A stretch of 64,000 bases of DNA from Inia geoffrensis (taxonomy: Eukaryota > Chordata > Mammalia > Artiodactyla > Iniidae): the NCBI GenBank assembly GCA_036417435.1, contig CM070902.1:42864600-42928599 (forward strand), in the 5' to 3' direction. Shown piece after piece: positions 44,784-56,086 of this stretch. Position 1 is the first letter of the stretch. Every line of letters begins with the position of its first letter. The translations under genes were made by a program, and so were the position numbers. The notes below the pieces were generated by a model, which worked only from the letters and a program-made list of their open reading frames with translations, did no database searches and had not been told where the DNA came from.

Positions 44784-45100
44784 AAATAAATAGATTCCAG
44801 GGCTTCCCTGGTGGCGCAGTGGTTGAGAATCTGCCTGCTAATGCAGGGGACACGGGTTCGAGCCCTGCTCTGGGAGGATCCCACCTGCCGCAGAGCAACT
44901 AGGCCTGTGAGCCACAACTACTGAGCCTGCACATCTGGAGCCTGTGCTCCGCAACAAGAGAGGCCGCGATAGTGAGAGGCCCACGCATCGCGATGAAGAG
45001 TGGCCCCCGGTTGCCACAACTAAAGAAAGCCCTCACACAGAAACAAAGACCCAACACAGCACAAATAAATTAATTAATTAATAAAAATAAATAGATTCCA
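44784..45100 (+). mobile_element. CHR-type SINE, long form, perfect 16-bp TSD
   Basis: The body starts at 44800 (gggcttccctggtggcgcag). B-box ggttcgagccc is intact, and the long 3' segment gatgaagagtggcccc and gaaagccctcacacagaaac is present, then TTAA/AAAT-rich sequence. The 16-mer aaataaatagattcca occurs at 44784-44799 and 45085-45100, a perfect target duplication. Confidence 0.95.
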
Positions 45101-45194
45101 GAATACTGATCAACTAATTTATGATACAGTATATTAATTATTTTTATGCTATGGGATGCTCAACCACATTATGATTAAGAAAATGTGGTTTTAC

Positions 45195-45400
45195 CTCATA
45201 CATCCTGTCTCTGCTATTTACTAGCTGTGTGATCTTGGACAAATTATATAACCTCCTGGTTCCTCAGTGTCCTCATCTGTAAAACACCAATAATTATAAT
45301 ACCTATCTAATCAGGTTGTCAAGTGAAATGACAAAAATGTTAAAAATGATGTGTAAAATACGTAGCATAGTGCCTAAAGTAATCAATAAATGATCCATCT
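45195..45400 (+). repeat. MIR SINE
   Basis: Contains tttactagctgtgtgatctt, ggacaaattatataacctcc, cctcatctgtaaaacaccaa, gtagcatagtgcctaaagt and atcaataaatg. Good MIR order over almost the full consensus. Confidence 0.85.
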
Positions 45401-45407
45401 ATATCAG

Positions 45408-45598
45408 TGGTTCTCAACCGTGGATGACATTAGAATCACCTGGGGAGTTTTAAAAATACTATGTCCAGCCTTCACCCAAACCAATTAAATCAGAAACTCT
45501 TGGAGGTACATCACAGGCCAACAATATATATATATATTTTTTTTAAAAAAAAAAAGCTCCCTAGATAATTCTAATGTGTAGCCAGAGTCAAGAACTAT
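45408..45598 (+). mobile_element. MER5A (hAT-Charlie) element
   Basis: Starts cagtggttctcaaccgtgga and has agaatcacctggggagtttt, ttaaatcagaaactcttgg and the expected 3' half. An internal (TA)n-T8-A11 expansion (45523-45556) separates the halves. It ends near tcaagaactat. Confidence 0.85.
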
Positions 45599-45799
45599 AA
45601 CCTAAAAATAAATGTAGTATATAATATATGAGAATGTAATCTTTGTATCTAAATGTTTATAAAATATAGTGTGATGCCAGTTAAACAAGTGACCAAAAGA
45701 ACTTCAAAACCTGTCTAATAATTTAGTTTGGAAAAAAAGTAAGTTGAAAGAGTAGATAAATGATAATTAAATACAAAGACATGGTCTAGCATCTCTGAA

Positions 45800-46005
45800 G
45801 TAAGATGCCTGCACTCAACTCCCAGCTCCACCACTTACCAGCTTTGTAACTTCAGGCAAGTTACTCAACTACCATTTCCTCATTTGTAAAACAGCGATAA
45901 TGACAGTACCTACCTCTTATTGTGTTGTTAGATCACTGGATGATTTAATATTTGTAAAATGCTTAGAACAACGCGTGGCATATAGTAAGCACTATGTATC
46001 GGTTT
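45800..46005 (+). repeat. MIR SINE
   Basis: Contains aactcccagctccaccactt, accagctttgtaacttcagg, tttcctcatttgtaaaacag, agtacctacctcttattgtg, tgcttagaacaacgcgtgg and atagtaagcactatgtatc. Near full-length MIR. Confidence 0.88.
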
Positions 46006-46370
46006 TAAAAAGAGTACTTGGATGGAAATATTTGGAATGAAATAATGCTGGCATTAATATTGAATCTTGGTAACATATTTTGCATTAAATTAGAACTGAA
46101 AACAGGTGTTATACAAAAGCTCTGGGGTGATTATTAAAAAAATTCTTTACACCTTATATCAAAGATCAAACTGATCTTAAGTTCACACTAGCTACTCTCC
46201 TCATAGAAGATGATGTGTTAATCTAGCCAGGACGTGTATAAAATACCACAAAATATGTTAATAAAAGTATCCACTATCCCTGAAGCCCTGAAGTTCAAAT
46301 ATTACCTGATGAACTGCAGGGAATTTTTAAAACAAGATCACCATATACAGGTGTTGTGTTGGGTTTAGGT
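46006..46370. other. Unassigned sequence
   Basis: No gene or clear repeat. Confidence 0.35.
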
Positions 46371-46374
46371 CCTG

Positions 46375-46700
46375 GAGGTGGATTTTTCAGTGATTTTCCT
46401 TTCTTTGTCATACATGGTCTGGCCCTTGCCTACTTATCCAGCCTTATTCTAATGGCCTCACCCCACACCCTTGCCCCATCCTGGAAATCTTCCCTCCACT
46501 TCCTTCAAGTCCTACTGTTTCCTCCTCCAATCCTTTGCTACTCTTACTAATAATTCCTCTTCCTGGAATGCTCTTCTCATTTTCCTCTGACCATCCCACC
46601 CCCAACCTACACATCTTTTAAAACTCAGTTCAAGTACTAACCCCTTCTATGAAGCCTTCCCCAACACCCCAAGTGGAGGTAAGCATTCCCTCTTTTGTAC
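46375..46700 (+). repeat. L2 LINE fragment
   Basis: Contains tggtctggcccttgcctact, ctcttcctggaatgctctt, cacatcttttaaaactcagt, tcaagtactaaccccttcta and gaagccttccccaac, the L2 ORF2 C-terminus and 3' region. Confidence 0.75.
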
Positions 46701-46722
46701 CTACTTACACTACGAACAGACA

Positions 46723-46871
46723 GCCATTTTCTTTTTTTTTTTTTTTTTTGGCCACACCGAGTGGCATGCAGGATCTTAGATCCCTGACCAGGGATCAAAC
46801 CTGGGCCCTGGCAGTGAAAGCACTGAGTCCTAACCACTGGATCACCAGGGAATTCCCCAGGTGGCCATTTT
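46723..46871 (-). mobile_element. Short tRNA-derived SINE (CHRS/Bov-tA-like), with TSD
   Basis: A different, shorter SINE from the CHR copies. Reading from the right: gggaattccctggtgatcca, gtggttaggactcagtgctt, B-box-like gggccc...ggtttgatccctggtcaggg, then taagatcctgcatgccactc and a poly(A) (poly-T 46731-46750 here). The octamer gccatttt flanks it (46723-46730 and 46864-46871). Confidence 0.8.
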
Positions 46872-47450
46872 TAAAGCCGCATTTGAGTCTTTTTAAAGGT
46901 CAGGAGGAACAATTGTCTTATTTTATTTACATATGTATTTATTGAATCATCAACCCCTGGCACAGAATCAGGCTCGTTTAACTAATTTCATTGACCTAGA
47001 GAATGGAAGGAAGGGAGAAAGGGAACAACAAAGGAATGGTATCCATTTGTATGGTGTTTGACTGAGAAGAGGGGTGTCATCAGTGAGCACGAATGAAGCA
47101 GTTGGAATCTATGGTTGCTGGTTTCAGTAAGACCAACAGGAAAACCATGCTAGCACAAAGCCATCAGCTTCTCATAAACCTAAGACATCATCATGCCTCT
47201 GCTACATCGAGAGACCCTGCTCAAGACTGCATTAAAACCCTAAGGTCAGAGAGAAGTGGGAGAAGAATCCCTCAAAGCTATACGAGAGAACGTTCATTTA
47301 CAAACTTTGTAAGTTCTCTAGCTCTCCGTTTTCCTAAATTTGCTCCCATCTTTAATAGATTTTTATAATGTCCCACCACTTCTCAGAAGTCTTTTCCAGT
47401 TTTGTGGAGACAAAGTCATTAGACTCACAACATTTTAGCACAGTTAAGAT
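46872..47450. other. Unassigned sequence
   Basis: No gene. The 91-codon frame at 47093-47368 shows no domain, no splice context and no flanking support. Confidence 0.35.
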
Positions 47451-47454
47451 CAGG

Positions 47455-47645
47455 ACCCCTGGGATTCTGACTCTATCATTAGCTCTGCAGTTTTAAGCCA
47501 GATGCTTAACAGTCCTGTGCCTCAGTTCACTTCCCTTTAATATGAAAACAATAATAGTATTTATCATAGAGTTTTAAAGTGGATTAAATATTTAGAATAT
47601 CACATTGCATGTAGAGTCCTAAATACACATTTATATTTATTATAA
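47455..47645 (+). repeat. MIR SINE
   Basis: Contains ctctatcattagctctgcag, taagccagatgcttaacagt, cctgtgcctcagttcacttc and attaaatatttagaatatca. Confidence 0.7.
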
Positions 47646-48710
47646 ATTAATAGTTAATATTATATGTTAGTTAATACTATAGACAAGAACTACTAATTTA
47701 GTCCCTTCTTTAAACAGGAAAAATGGAGGTGCTTCTGTTATAATTATCAAAACAGTGCTTATTTTAGAAGTTAAGGGACTAAATATATTGGTCACACTGA
47801 GGATATACTTTCACCTTCTGTATAAATAAACATGTCTACTTACAAAACAGATGTCTTATCTACGAATCCTCTGTGGTATTTGCTGCTTCAGAGTCTATAT
47901 TAGCAATGGTGAAACTTGGCAAGAAAACCAATCTTGTATAATGGCAGAGAAATGACAGGCCAACCTTGCCTAGGATTCATAAAATTCAAACAAGGTAGTA
48001 TCTGTCAGAGGCACCGACACTTTTCTTTTTCTAAACTGAAATGAGCTGAACACAAGTATGAAGCTTATTATCAATCTCATTTTCAGTTCCTTTGAAATCT
48101 TTCATGAGTCTCTCCTATCTAAGGAGACCAGCCATCAAAGAAGAGTCTATGTGTGGTAGGGGATTAGGTTAGACAAATGCCTATAGAAATTCAATATCCA
48201 CTGTTCTCTTTTCCATTCTCCTATTAAGGGGGCAAATCTTATCCTTCTTAGTAAATGAACCATAGAGGCCTCTAAAGAGGCTGGAGTGGTTAGACTGTAG
48301 AGGGATCCCTGACATTATGCCTAAGGACAGATTCCAGGTTATGTCCCCTGCAAGGGTGAATAGATTACTTGTCATTTACATCTAAAATCAACAAACCAAT
48401 CATTTGTTTACATGTGAGGTGTGCCTAAATATTGAGCATTCATGATTACTAATAAAAGAGACTATTTGTATTCACATTCACATTAGCTTTCACAAGTAAG
48501 TCTGACCCACAAACACCTATAGTCTTACCAGAATGAAGTTCCTAAATCCCTCAAGGAAACATGTCCAACTACTCAAGAGGTATTTCTGCTTCTTCCACAG
48601 CCCCCCTCTCCAGCCACTTGCTGATGCATTCTATCTTCTTGAGCAGTAAGACAGACAACTGGACTCACAGGAAACAAGACTGAAATGGAACACAGGGTTG
48701 TAACTCAGAA
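47646..48710. other. Unassigned, probably single-copy sequence
   Basis: About 1 kb with no recognised repeat and no supported exon. Confidence 0.4.
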
Positions 48711-48714
48711 GATG

Positions 48715-48870
48715 GTGGCTATGCGTGGTTTTGCCACTTACTAGCTGTGTTTCCTCATGAATTCACTTAACTTTCATTTATTCAATAATAAGATTTTCCC
48801 CTCCCTCCATCTCACAAAGTTACTTTGAGGATATTAGAACTGACTATGAGAGCAACCCTAAACTGTAAAG
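48715..48870 (+). repeat. MIR SINE
   Basis: Contains tttgccacttactagctgtg, ttcacttaactttcatttat and tctcacaaagttactttgag, then ctgtaaagtgcc. Confidence 0.65.
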
Positions 48871-48919
48871 TGCCAAATGGATGTCACTCTGACTATTCAT
48901 TCCAGAGCATGCATGGGAG

Positions 48920-49075
48920 TTTGGTGCCAGCAGCCTCTGATGTTAGACTGCCTGAGTTCAAATCCAGGCTCCCACTCACTAATTGTGACCTTGAACAAGT
49001 GCATGCTTCTGTTTCCCCATCTGTAAAATATGAAATGGAAGGGCACCTGTATGGCACTTAATGACAAGAACCTAG
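48920..49075 (+). repeat. MIR SINE
   Basis: Contains tagactgcctgagttcaaat, ccaggctcccactcactaat, tgaccttgaacaagtgcatg and ccccatctgtaaaatatgaa. Two MIRs in tandem, about 50 bp apart. Confidence 0.75.
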
Positions 49076-49106
49076 AAAACATTCCATAAAAAGTTAAGAT
49101 TTGATT

Positions 49107-49300
49107 CAGCAAGGACATTTTTTAATTTAATTTTTATTTTATATTAAAGTATAGTTGATTTACAATGTTATGTTAGTTTCAGGTGTACAGCAAAATCATT
49201 CAGTTATACATATGCATATAACAATTCTTTTTCAGATTCTTTTCCCATATAGGTTATTATAGAATATTGAGTAGAGCTCCCTGTGCTAAACAGCAAGGAC
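49107..49300 (-). mobile_element. 5'-truncated L1, 174 bp, with TSD
   Basis: Antisense 3' end of a second L1 subtype: tatagttgatttacaatgtt, tgttagtttcaggtgtacag, ttcttttcccatataggtta and tagagctccctgtgctaaa. The decamer cagcaaggac flanks it (49107-49116, 49291-49300). The 3' UTR differs from the 43640 and 56120 copies, so at least two L1 lineages were active. Confidence 0.88.
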
Positions 49301-49740
49301 TTTTTTAAGTGTCTACTCCTTGACTATGTATGAGCTTTGAGAATGCTGAAGAAGAGACAAGATCTAATTCCCACCTTTGGAGGTCTCAGATTTGCAAAGG
49401 GTAGACACTGAGGTAAACAAGTGTTGTGATGAAGATAAAATGTGGTTAAGCACAGGGCACACAGATCCATTCCTAATCCCCTGCTCTGTCCTTCTGCCTT
49501 CCTCTGTTTCCCTGCTCTTCCTAGGCAAATTCCCCTGATAACTGCATCTACTTTCAGAGCTAAGACCCACAGCGCAGAACTCTACCCTCACTGCAGGATA
49601 TCCCCAAGTAGCTTATTCCCTTCCTCCACTCCTGAACCTATACCTCTTAACAACTAATCCCTCAACCTAATCAATGACCAAACCATGATAAATTTGTCTG
49701 AGAAACATGCCCCATTTCTCAACCCATATACACATCTACT
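49301..49740. other. Unassigned, possibly decayed L2
   Basis: C/T-rich from 49480 on and may be the left part of the following L2. No gene. Confidence 0.35.
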
Positions 49741-49744
49741 GCGT

Positions 49745-50450
49745 TCATCTTGACGTTGCAGGAGCTTCCTATGCATCTCTGGGCCTCCAGTCTCCACCTC
49801 CCTACCCGTCACTCATTCCCCATTCAGCCACCTGAGTTATTCTAAAGCTTATATCTGTTCACAGTACTCCCTGTGGTAAGCCTTCAGTGGCTTCCCATTG
49901 CTGACTCAATAGCATCTTCTTAGGCCTACAGGACTCTTAACTCAAATCTCGGACTCCTTTCTACTTTTATTCACACTTCTCAGGCCTCAGCAAAAAGGAA
50001 ACCCAATGTACCTTTCCAGAACACACATGTACCTTCCAATTCTCTCTACTCTTGCTCTTGTTTTGATCCTGTTATCTCAGATATCCTATCTGCCAGCTAT
50101 CCATCCACCATCCTTCTTTTGCATCCTTCAATGTCCAGCTCAAATGCCACTGACTACATATTGCTTTCCCTGATTAACCAGAATTCCTCAGGATTTCTTG
50201 CTTTTTATCCTAGATTTACACTTACCATGTAGATTGAACCATATGATTTACCTTATTTTTGGTAGGTCAAAAATGGCCAAATAACAGTAATTTCAAATAA
50301 TTCAACCTATAAATTAATGTTTCTCTTACACCACTTATCCTGCTTCAGTAGACTTCTTTATACTCTGTCTTCTTCCTTGCATTCCCAGTGCCTAGCAGTG
50401 ATGAAAAAGGAGATTCTCAAAAAATGCTTATAGAATTCAAGATAATTGTT
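49745..50450 (+). repeat. L2 LINE fragment
   Basis: Contains ggtaagccttcagtggcttc, ccattgctgactcaatagca, gcatccttcaatgtccagct, caaatgccactgactacata, then the 3' end ttcccagtgcctagcagtga and aatgcttatagaattcaag. Confidence 0.65.
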
Positions 50451-50714
50451 ATGTATGGATCGCAATATAATACTTCATTGAGTTCCCTTAAGTCTAGGTC
50501 TCAATCTTTCTCTCATTTTGCTGGAGTCTGACAAGGGTAAAGTTACTCACCCAAGGCTATCTTATCAAGTCAGGAGTGTAGGTATCCTTTCCTCATTTCC
50601 ATCAGGACCCCGCTCTCTCTACCTACCAACTAATAATTATCTAACCTAGAGAGGGAAAAATCCACCTCCAGGGTCATCCTTTCTTTAGGCAGCAAGTGTG
50701 TAATTTGTAATGTT

Positions 50715-50800
50715 ATCCATTCAGGACATTCATTCATTCAGTCATGGAGATGTGATTGGCACTGGGAATATAGAAGTAAATAAGGCAACCAGAGGTGATG
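50715..50800 (-). repeat. L2 LINE 3' end, antisense
   Basis: Contains ggacattcattcattcagtc, gattggcactgggaatatag and aagtaaataaggcaaccag. Weak. Confidence 0.4.
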
Positions 50801-51570
50801 AATTTAGAGTGCCTTTGTTCTTTGACCTGGTCTTCAAACATTTTTCCTCGAGAGTCACCCGAAGACATTTTGAACATTTAAACAATATCATGTATTTTTG
50901 AACAGTTTTAAATGTCTTGTACATTTTAAGGTATCTGAAATTTTTATCATAAGTTTACATTGTCACAAAGGATGTAATTTTCAATATATTTAATATTGTC
51001 ACTTTAAATATAATTACTATATCATTTTAAATGTATCAAATGAAATTTGAATATTATAATAATTTAATACTCAAGACCAGCTATTTAAAAATATATGAAA
51101 AACTATTTTGTAATATTTGGCAATTTTAGGCCTTTCCTTTGTCTATTTCAACTCACATTTCCACTATACTTTCTTCCTGGATTTTATACATATATATTAT
51201 ATCAAAACTGTGGAGCTGTATATTTAGGTCAATTTACAAAAATATCCATGGCAAACAATAAGCCGAATTACACTTTCAGAAAAATTCTGCTTTTATTATT
51301 TCAATTCAAATACATATGTTAATAAGCATTGCAAGAAACATTATGAAAACAATGAGAAATAAGTTGCAAAATGAACCCTGTAAGACAGATTATAAAAAGT
51401 AGTCAAGGTTAAAATAATATGGATCTAATATGAATAATTAATCCATTTTCATAAATTATAAAAAAAGATAAAGCAATATGTTAGCTCTCAGTATCAAATC
51501 TGTAATAAAGCAATGAGTGTACAGTTTATGAAATAATGATAATATCATTCCTCTAATAAGAATGTGTGTC
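50801..51570. other. Unassigned AT-rich sequence
   Basis: No gene or clear repeat. Very AT-rich from 50930 to 51110. Confidence 0.35.
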
Positions 51571-51770
51571 TCTGTCCAGTCAAAAGGCAGAGAATGGTCA
51601 AATGAAGCAAACATGGTCCAACTACATGCCATCACAAGAGACATAATTGATTCAAAGACACAATAAGTTGAAAGTAAAAGGATAGAAAAATATATCCCTT
51701 ACAAAGAGTATCCAAAATAGAGCTGAAGTGGCTACAGTAGTATAAGGTAAAACAGACTTAGAGACAAATT

Positions 51771-52136
51771 TTGTTACTAGTGACAAAAAAGGACATAATA
51801 ATAAAAGGGTCAGTCTATCATGAAGACAAAATAATTATAAGCATAATGCATCTAACAAGAGAGTGTCCCAAAACACGACGTAAAATACATACATTAAAAA
51901 GTGATATAGACAATTCAACAATAATATTTGAAAACTTCAATACCTCACTTTCAACAATGGGTAGAACAACCAGGCAGATCAACAAGGAAACAGGAAATGT
52001 AAACACTGTAAACCAACTAAATATAACAGACTTCTACAGAACACTCCAATCAACAACAAGCAGAATATATATTCTTCTCAAGTGCACATGGAACATTTTC
52101 CAGGATATGTTAGGAGTATATGTTAGGAGGCCATAA
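51771..52136 (+). pseudogene. L1 ORF2 endonuclease-domain relic
   Basis: An open segment of 121 codons inside the old L1. It shows endonuclease-domain character: FENFNTSLS at the position of the family's GDFNTPLS motif, then NITDFYRTL and RIYILLKCTWNIF. The key aspartate of the GDFN motif is replaced (ENFN), so catalytic function would be lost even in this block. It has no start of its own and stops just downstream. Not a host gene. Confidence 0.75.
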
Positions 52137-53143
52137 AACAAGCCTCAATAAATTTAAAAGTATTTAAATTATACAGTGTTCTTTGACCACAATGGAATGA
52201 AATGAAAAGTCATAATAATAGAAGGAAATTTGAGAAATTCACAGATATGTGAAAATTAAATAAAACTCTCCTAAATAACAATTGAGTCAAAGAAGAAATC
52301 ACAATGCAAATTACAAAATAATTTGAGATAAATGAAAATAAAACCACACATACCAAAACTCATGAGATGCAGCTCAAACAGCAGTCAGAGGGAAACTTAC
52401 AGCTATAATGCTTATAAGTATAAGAGGAATAAAGATCTCAAATCGATAACCTGAACTTCCACCTTAAGAAACTAGAAAAAGAAGAAGCTAAAACAAGCAA
52501 GCAGAAGGAAGAAAATAATAAAGATTAGATCACAAATAAATAAAATAAAGAATAAAAATAATAGTGAACATCAACAAAATCAAAAGTTAGTGATTTGAAA
52601 AAGATCAACAAAATTAAACTTTAGCTAGCCAGGCCAAGAAAAAATAGTAAGGACCCAGATTACTGAAATCAGGAATAAAAGAGGGGACCTCAGTACTAAC
52701 CTCACAGAACTAAAAAGGGTTGTAAGGGAATACTATGAATAATCATATGACATCAAATGAGATAACCTAGATGAAATGGATAAATTCCTAGAAAAACACA
52801 AACAACTGAAACTGAAAAAATTAAAAATCCAAATAGACTTATAACAAGTAAAGATATTTCATTAGCAATTTTAAATCTTCGCACAAAGAAAGGTCTAGGT
52901 CTAGACGGCTTCACTAGTGAATTCTACCACACGTTTAGGAAAGAATTAAGGTCAATCCTTCAGACACTCTTACAAAGATTTAGAAGGGGAAGGAACACTT
53001 CCCGACTCATTCTATGAGACCAGTATTACCTTAAGACCAAAACAAGACAAAGACATGACAAGAAAAGAAAACTACAGATCAATAGTCCCTACAAATACAG
53101 ATGTAAATATCCTCAACAAAATACTAGCAATCCAAATCCAGCA

Positions 53144-53222
53144 ATATATATATATATATTTCAGATGTTAAACCAATCTTCCTTGCATTTCTGGGAGAAA
53201 TTCCTCTTGGTCATGGTGTGAA

Positions 53223-53265
<43 letters not shown>

Positions 53266-53281
53266 GGTTTAACATCTGAAA
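53144..53281. repeat. Quasi-palindrome with (TA)n tracts inside L1
   Basis: Perfect 19-bp inverted arms, tttcagatgttaaaccaat (53159-53177) and attggtttaacatctgaaa (53263-53281). Between them are about 45 bp of L1 RT sequence in the wrong orientation (53178-53222) and a (TA)n run of about 37 bp (53226-53262). A second (TA)n (53144-53158) precedes the left arm. Confidence 0.9.
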
Positions 53282-53340
53282 CTCAATCAGTGCAATACAT
53301 TATATTAACAGAATAAACCACAACGATCTCAACAGATGCT

Positions 53341-54090
53341 ACAAATTCAGTAATAACTTCTATAGCGATTACATAATGAAATAATATTTTGCATATACTA
53401 AGTTAAAAAATATATTACTCAAGTTAACTTCACCTGCTTCTTTTTCCTTTTTTCAGTGTGGCTTCTAAGAGATTTCACATTATATATGTAGCTTGCATTT
53501 GTAGCTCACAATATATTTCATTGGACTGAGATGATCTGGATGGATCCTAGTTTCAAGACCAGTGCTCTCATGGCATTAGGTATTTTTCACGTTATTTATC
53601 AGAGGAGAAAACAGACTAACAATGGTTAACCTGCCCAGGTTAACACACTCCACCCTGTAGGTGTCAGAACTAGTATTGGAATTCAGTTCTGCCCGTAAAG
53701 CCTGAGTTTGCCCTGTTTACATCATTGGTTTTCCTTAGAGATTAAACAGTCATTGAAGATATTTAATATTTAACTTTTAGAATTTCTTTCTTCCTTTCAA
53801 ATGTAGGAAGAATTTAGCCTCCTCACCTTTTCCATTTTTCATTTGGACTTATCCTTCCATTTCTGTTAATGGGATTTTACTACCATTATCGCCATCCATT
53901 TGCATGTTTTTGGTAATTTTTTGTTTTTGTTATCAGCTCCCCCCACCCCCACAGGACTACCAGTGTGTTCTTCTAGCTGGCCTTCTAGTCTATTCTTTAC
54001 CTTATGCAGCGTGGCAGATGATAGTCAAGATTTGTTTGTCTGTTTAAACATACATTCTGCGTCAAATGTCATAGAAGACTCTCCATTTAA
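53341..54090. other. Mostly unassigned; MIR fragment at 53545-53715
   Basis: The MIR is antisense (gtgctctcatggcattagg, aacctgcccaggttaacaca, ggaattcagttctgcccgta). The rest, including the C-rich segment near 53940, is unassigned. No gene. Confidence 0.45.
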
Positions 54091-54091
54091 A

Positions 54092-54968
54092 ATATTGCTT
54101 AAATTTACCAAGGCTTGATTTGTGACCCAAGATATGATCTATCCTGGAGAATGTTCCATGAGCACTTGAGAAAAATGTGTATTCTGTTGTTTTTGGATGG
54201 AATGTCCTATAAATATCAATTAAGTCCATCTTGTTTAATGCATCATTTAAAGCTTGTGTTTCCTTATTTATTTCATTTTGGATGATCTGTCCACTGGTGA
54301 AAATGGGGTGTTAAAGTCCCCTACTATGATTGTGTTACTGTCAATTTCCCCTTTTATGGCAGTTAGTATTTGCCTTATGTATTGAGGTGCTCCTATGTTG
54401 GGTACATAAATATTTACTATTATTATATCTTCTTCTTGGGTCGATCCCTTGATCATTATGTACTGTCCTTCTTGGTCTCTTGTAATAGTCTTTATTTTAA
54501 AGTCTATTTTGTCTGATATGAGAATTGCTACTCCAGCTTACTTTTTTTTTTTTTTTTTTTGCGGTACGCAGGCCTCTCACTGTTGTGGCCTCTCCCGTTG
54601 CGGAGCACAGGCTCCAGATGCGCAGGCTCAGCGGCCATGGCTCACGGACCCAGCCACTCCGCGGCATGTGGGATCTTCCCAGACCGGGGCACGAACCCGT
54701 GTCCCCTGCATCGGCAGGCAGACTCTCAACCACCACGCCACCAGGGAATCCCTCCAGCTTTCTTTTGATTTCCATTTGCATGGAATATCTTTTTCCATCC
54801 CCTCACTTTCAGTCTGTATGTGTCCCTAGATCTGAAGTGGGTCTCTTGTAGACAGCATATATACAGGTCTTGTTTTTGTATCTATTCAGCCAGTCTGTGT
54901 CTTTTGCTGGGAGCATTTAATCCATTTACATTTAAGGTAATTATTGATATGTATGCTCCTATTCCCAT
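54092..54968 (-). pseudogene. L1 ORF2 N-terminal (endonuclease) piece, inverted
   Basis: The likely start codon is complementary to 54966-54968 (MGIGAYISIITLNVNGLNAP). It covers the first part of the endonuclease domain, is interrupted by the nested SINE, and then continues with IIIVNIYVPN, IIVGDFNTPFSP (GDFN motif intact) and RSSKMK up to a stop at about 54268. Degraded sequence follows to 54092. It is separated by inversion from its own C-terminus to the right. Confidence 0.8.
54531..54760 (-). mobile_element. CHR-type SINE, short form, nested in inverted L1
   Basis: The body 54541-54751 runs poly(T), gcggtacgcaggcctctcac, to ccaccagggaatccc. The nonamer ctccagctt from the L1 is duplicated on each side (54531-54539 and 54752-54760). 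It is a well-preserved copy, younger than the L1. Confidence 0.92.
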
Positions 54969-55105
54969 TTTCTTAATTGTTTTGGGTTTGTTATTGTAGG
55001 TCTTTTCCTTCTCTTGTGTTTCTTGCCTAGAGAAGTTCCTTTGGCATTTGTTGTAAAGCTGGTTTGGCGGTGCTGAACGCTCGCAGCTTTTGCTTGTCTG
55101 TAAAG

Positions 55106-56086
55106 TGGTGCTGGGAAAACTGGACAGGTACATGTAAAAGTATGAAATTAGAACACTCCCTAACACCATACACAAAAATAAACTCAAAATGGATTAAAGA
55201 CCTAAATGTGAGGCCAGACACTATCAAACTCTTAGAGGAAAACATAGGCAGAACACTCTATGACATAAATCACAGCAAGATCCTTTTAGACTCACCTCCT
55301 AGAGAAATGGAGATGAAAACAAAAATAAACAAATGGGACCTAATGAAACTTCAAAGCTTTTGCACAGCAAAGGAAACCATAAACAAGACCAAAAGACAAC
55401 CTTCAGAATGGGAGAAAATATTTACAAATGAAGCAACTGAGAAAGGATTAATCTCCAAAATTTACAAGCAGCTCATGCAGCTCAATAACAAAAAAACAAA
55501 CAACTCAATCCAAAAGTGGGCAGAAGACCTAAATAGACATTTCTCCAAAGAAGATATACAGATTGCCAATAAACATATGAAAGAATTCTCAACATCATTA
55601 ATCATTAGAGAAATGTAGATCAAAACTACAATGAGATATCATCTCACACCAGTCAGAATGGCCATCATCAAAAAATTTAGAAACAATAAATTCTGGAGAG
55701 AGTGTGGAGAAAAGGGAACACTCCTGCACTGCTGGTGGGAATGTGAATTGGTACAGCCACTATGGAGAACAGTATGGAGGTTCCTTAAAAAACTAAAAAT
55801 AGAATTACCATACGACCCAGCAATCCCACTACTGGGCATATACCCTGAGAAAACCATAATTCAAAAAGAATCATGTACCAAAATGTTCATTGCAGCTCTA
55901 TTTACAATAGCCAGGACATGGAAGCAACCTAAGTGTCTATCAACAGATGAATGGATAAAGAAGATGTGGCACATATATACAATGGAATATTACTCAGCCA
56001 TAAAAAGGAATGAAATTATGTTATTTGTGGTGAGGTGGATGGACCTAGAGTCTGTCATACAGAGTGAAGTACATCAGAAAGAGTAA
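55106..56086 (+). pseudogene. L1 ORF2 C-terminal region, two nonsense changes
   Basis: About 325 codons of the ORF2p C-terminal region, the best preserved protein remnant in the window. Visible blocks: [36 protein letters not shown], the CWWEC cysteine cluster, [16 protein letters not shown] and [20 protein letters not shown]. The frame is open except for a TAG at 55616-55618, where relatives have CAG (Gln), and a TAA at 56084-56086, where relatives read on for about 15 residues. It begins at the inversion joint and has no start. Few mutations suggest a fairly recent insertion. Confidence 0.88.

Larger units (their letters stand above)
51575..53340 (+). mobile_element. Old L1 fragment (ORF2 endonuclease to RT) with local palindrome
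   Basis: Sense-strand ORF2 without 5' or 3' ends. It starts in the endonuclease domain, runs through the linker, and reaches the RT N-terminal part (ttctaccacacgtttaggaa, caaaatactagcaatccaaa). A palindromic rearrangement interrupts it at 53144-53281, after which L1 sequence continues (gtgcaatacattatattaac). Confidence 0.8.

Noticed and set aside
47093..47368. 91-codon frame in repeat-free sequence
   Set aside because: No domain, no conserved motif and no splice or promoter context; this length is expected by chance in 64 kb.
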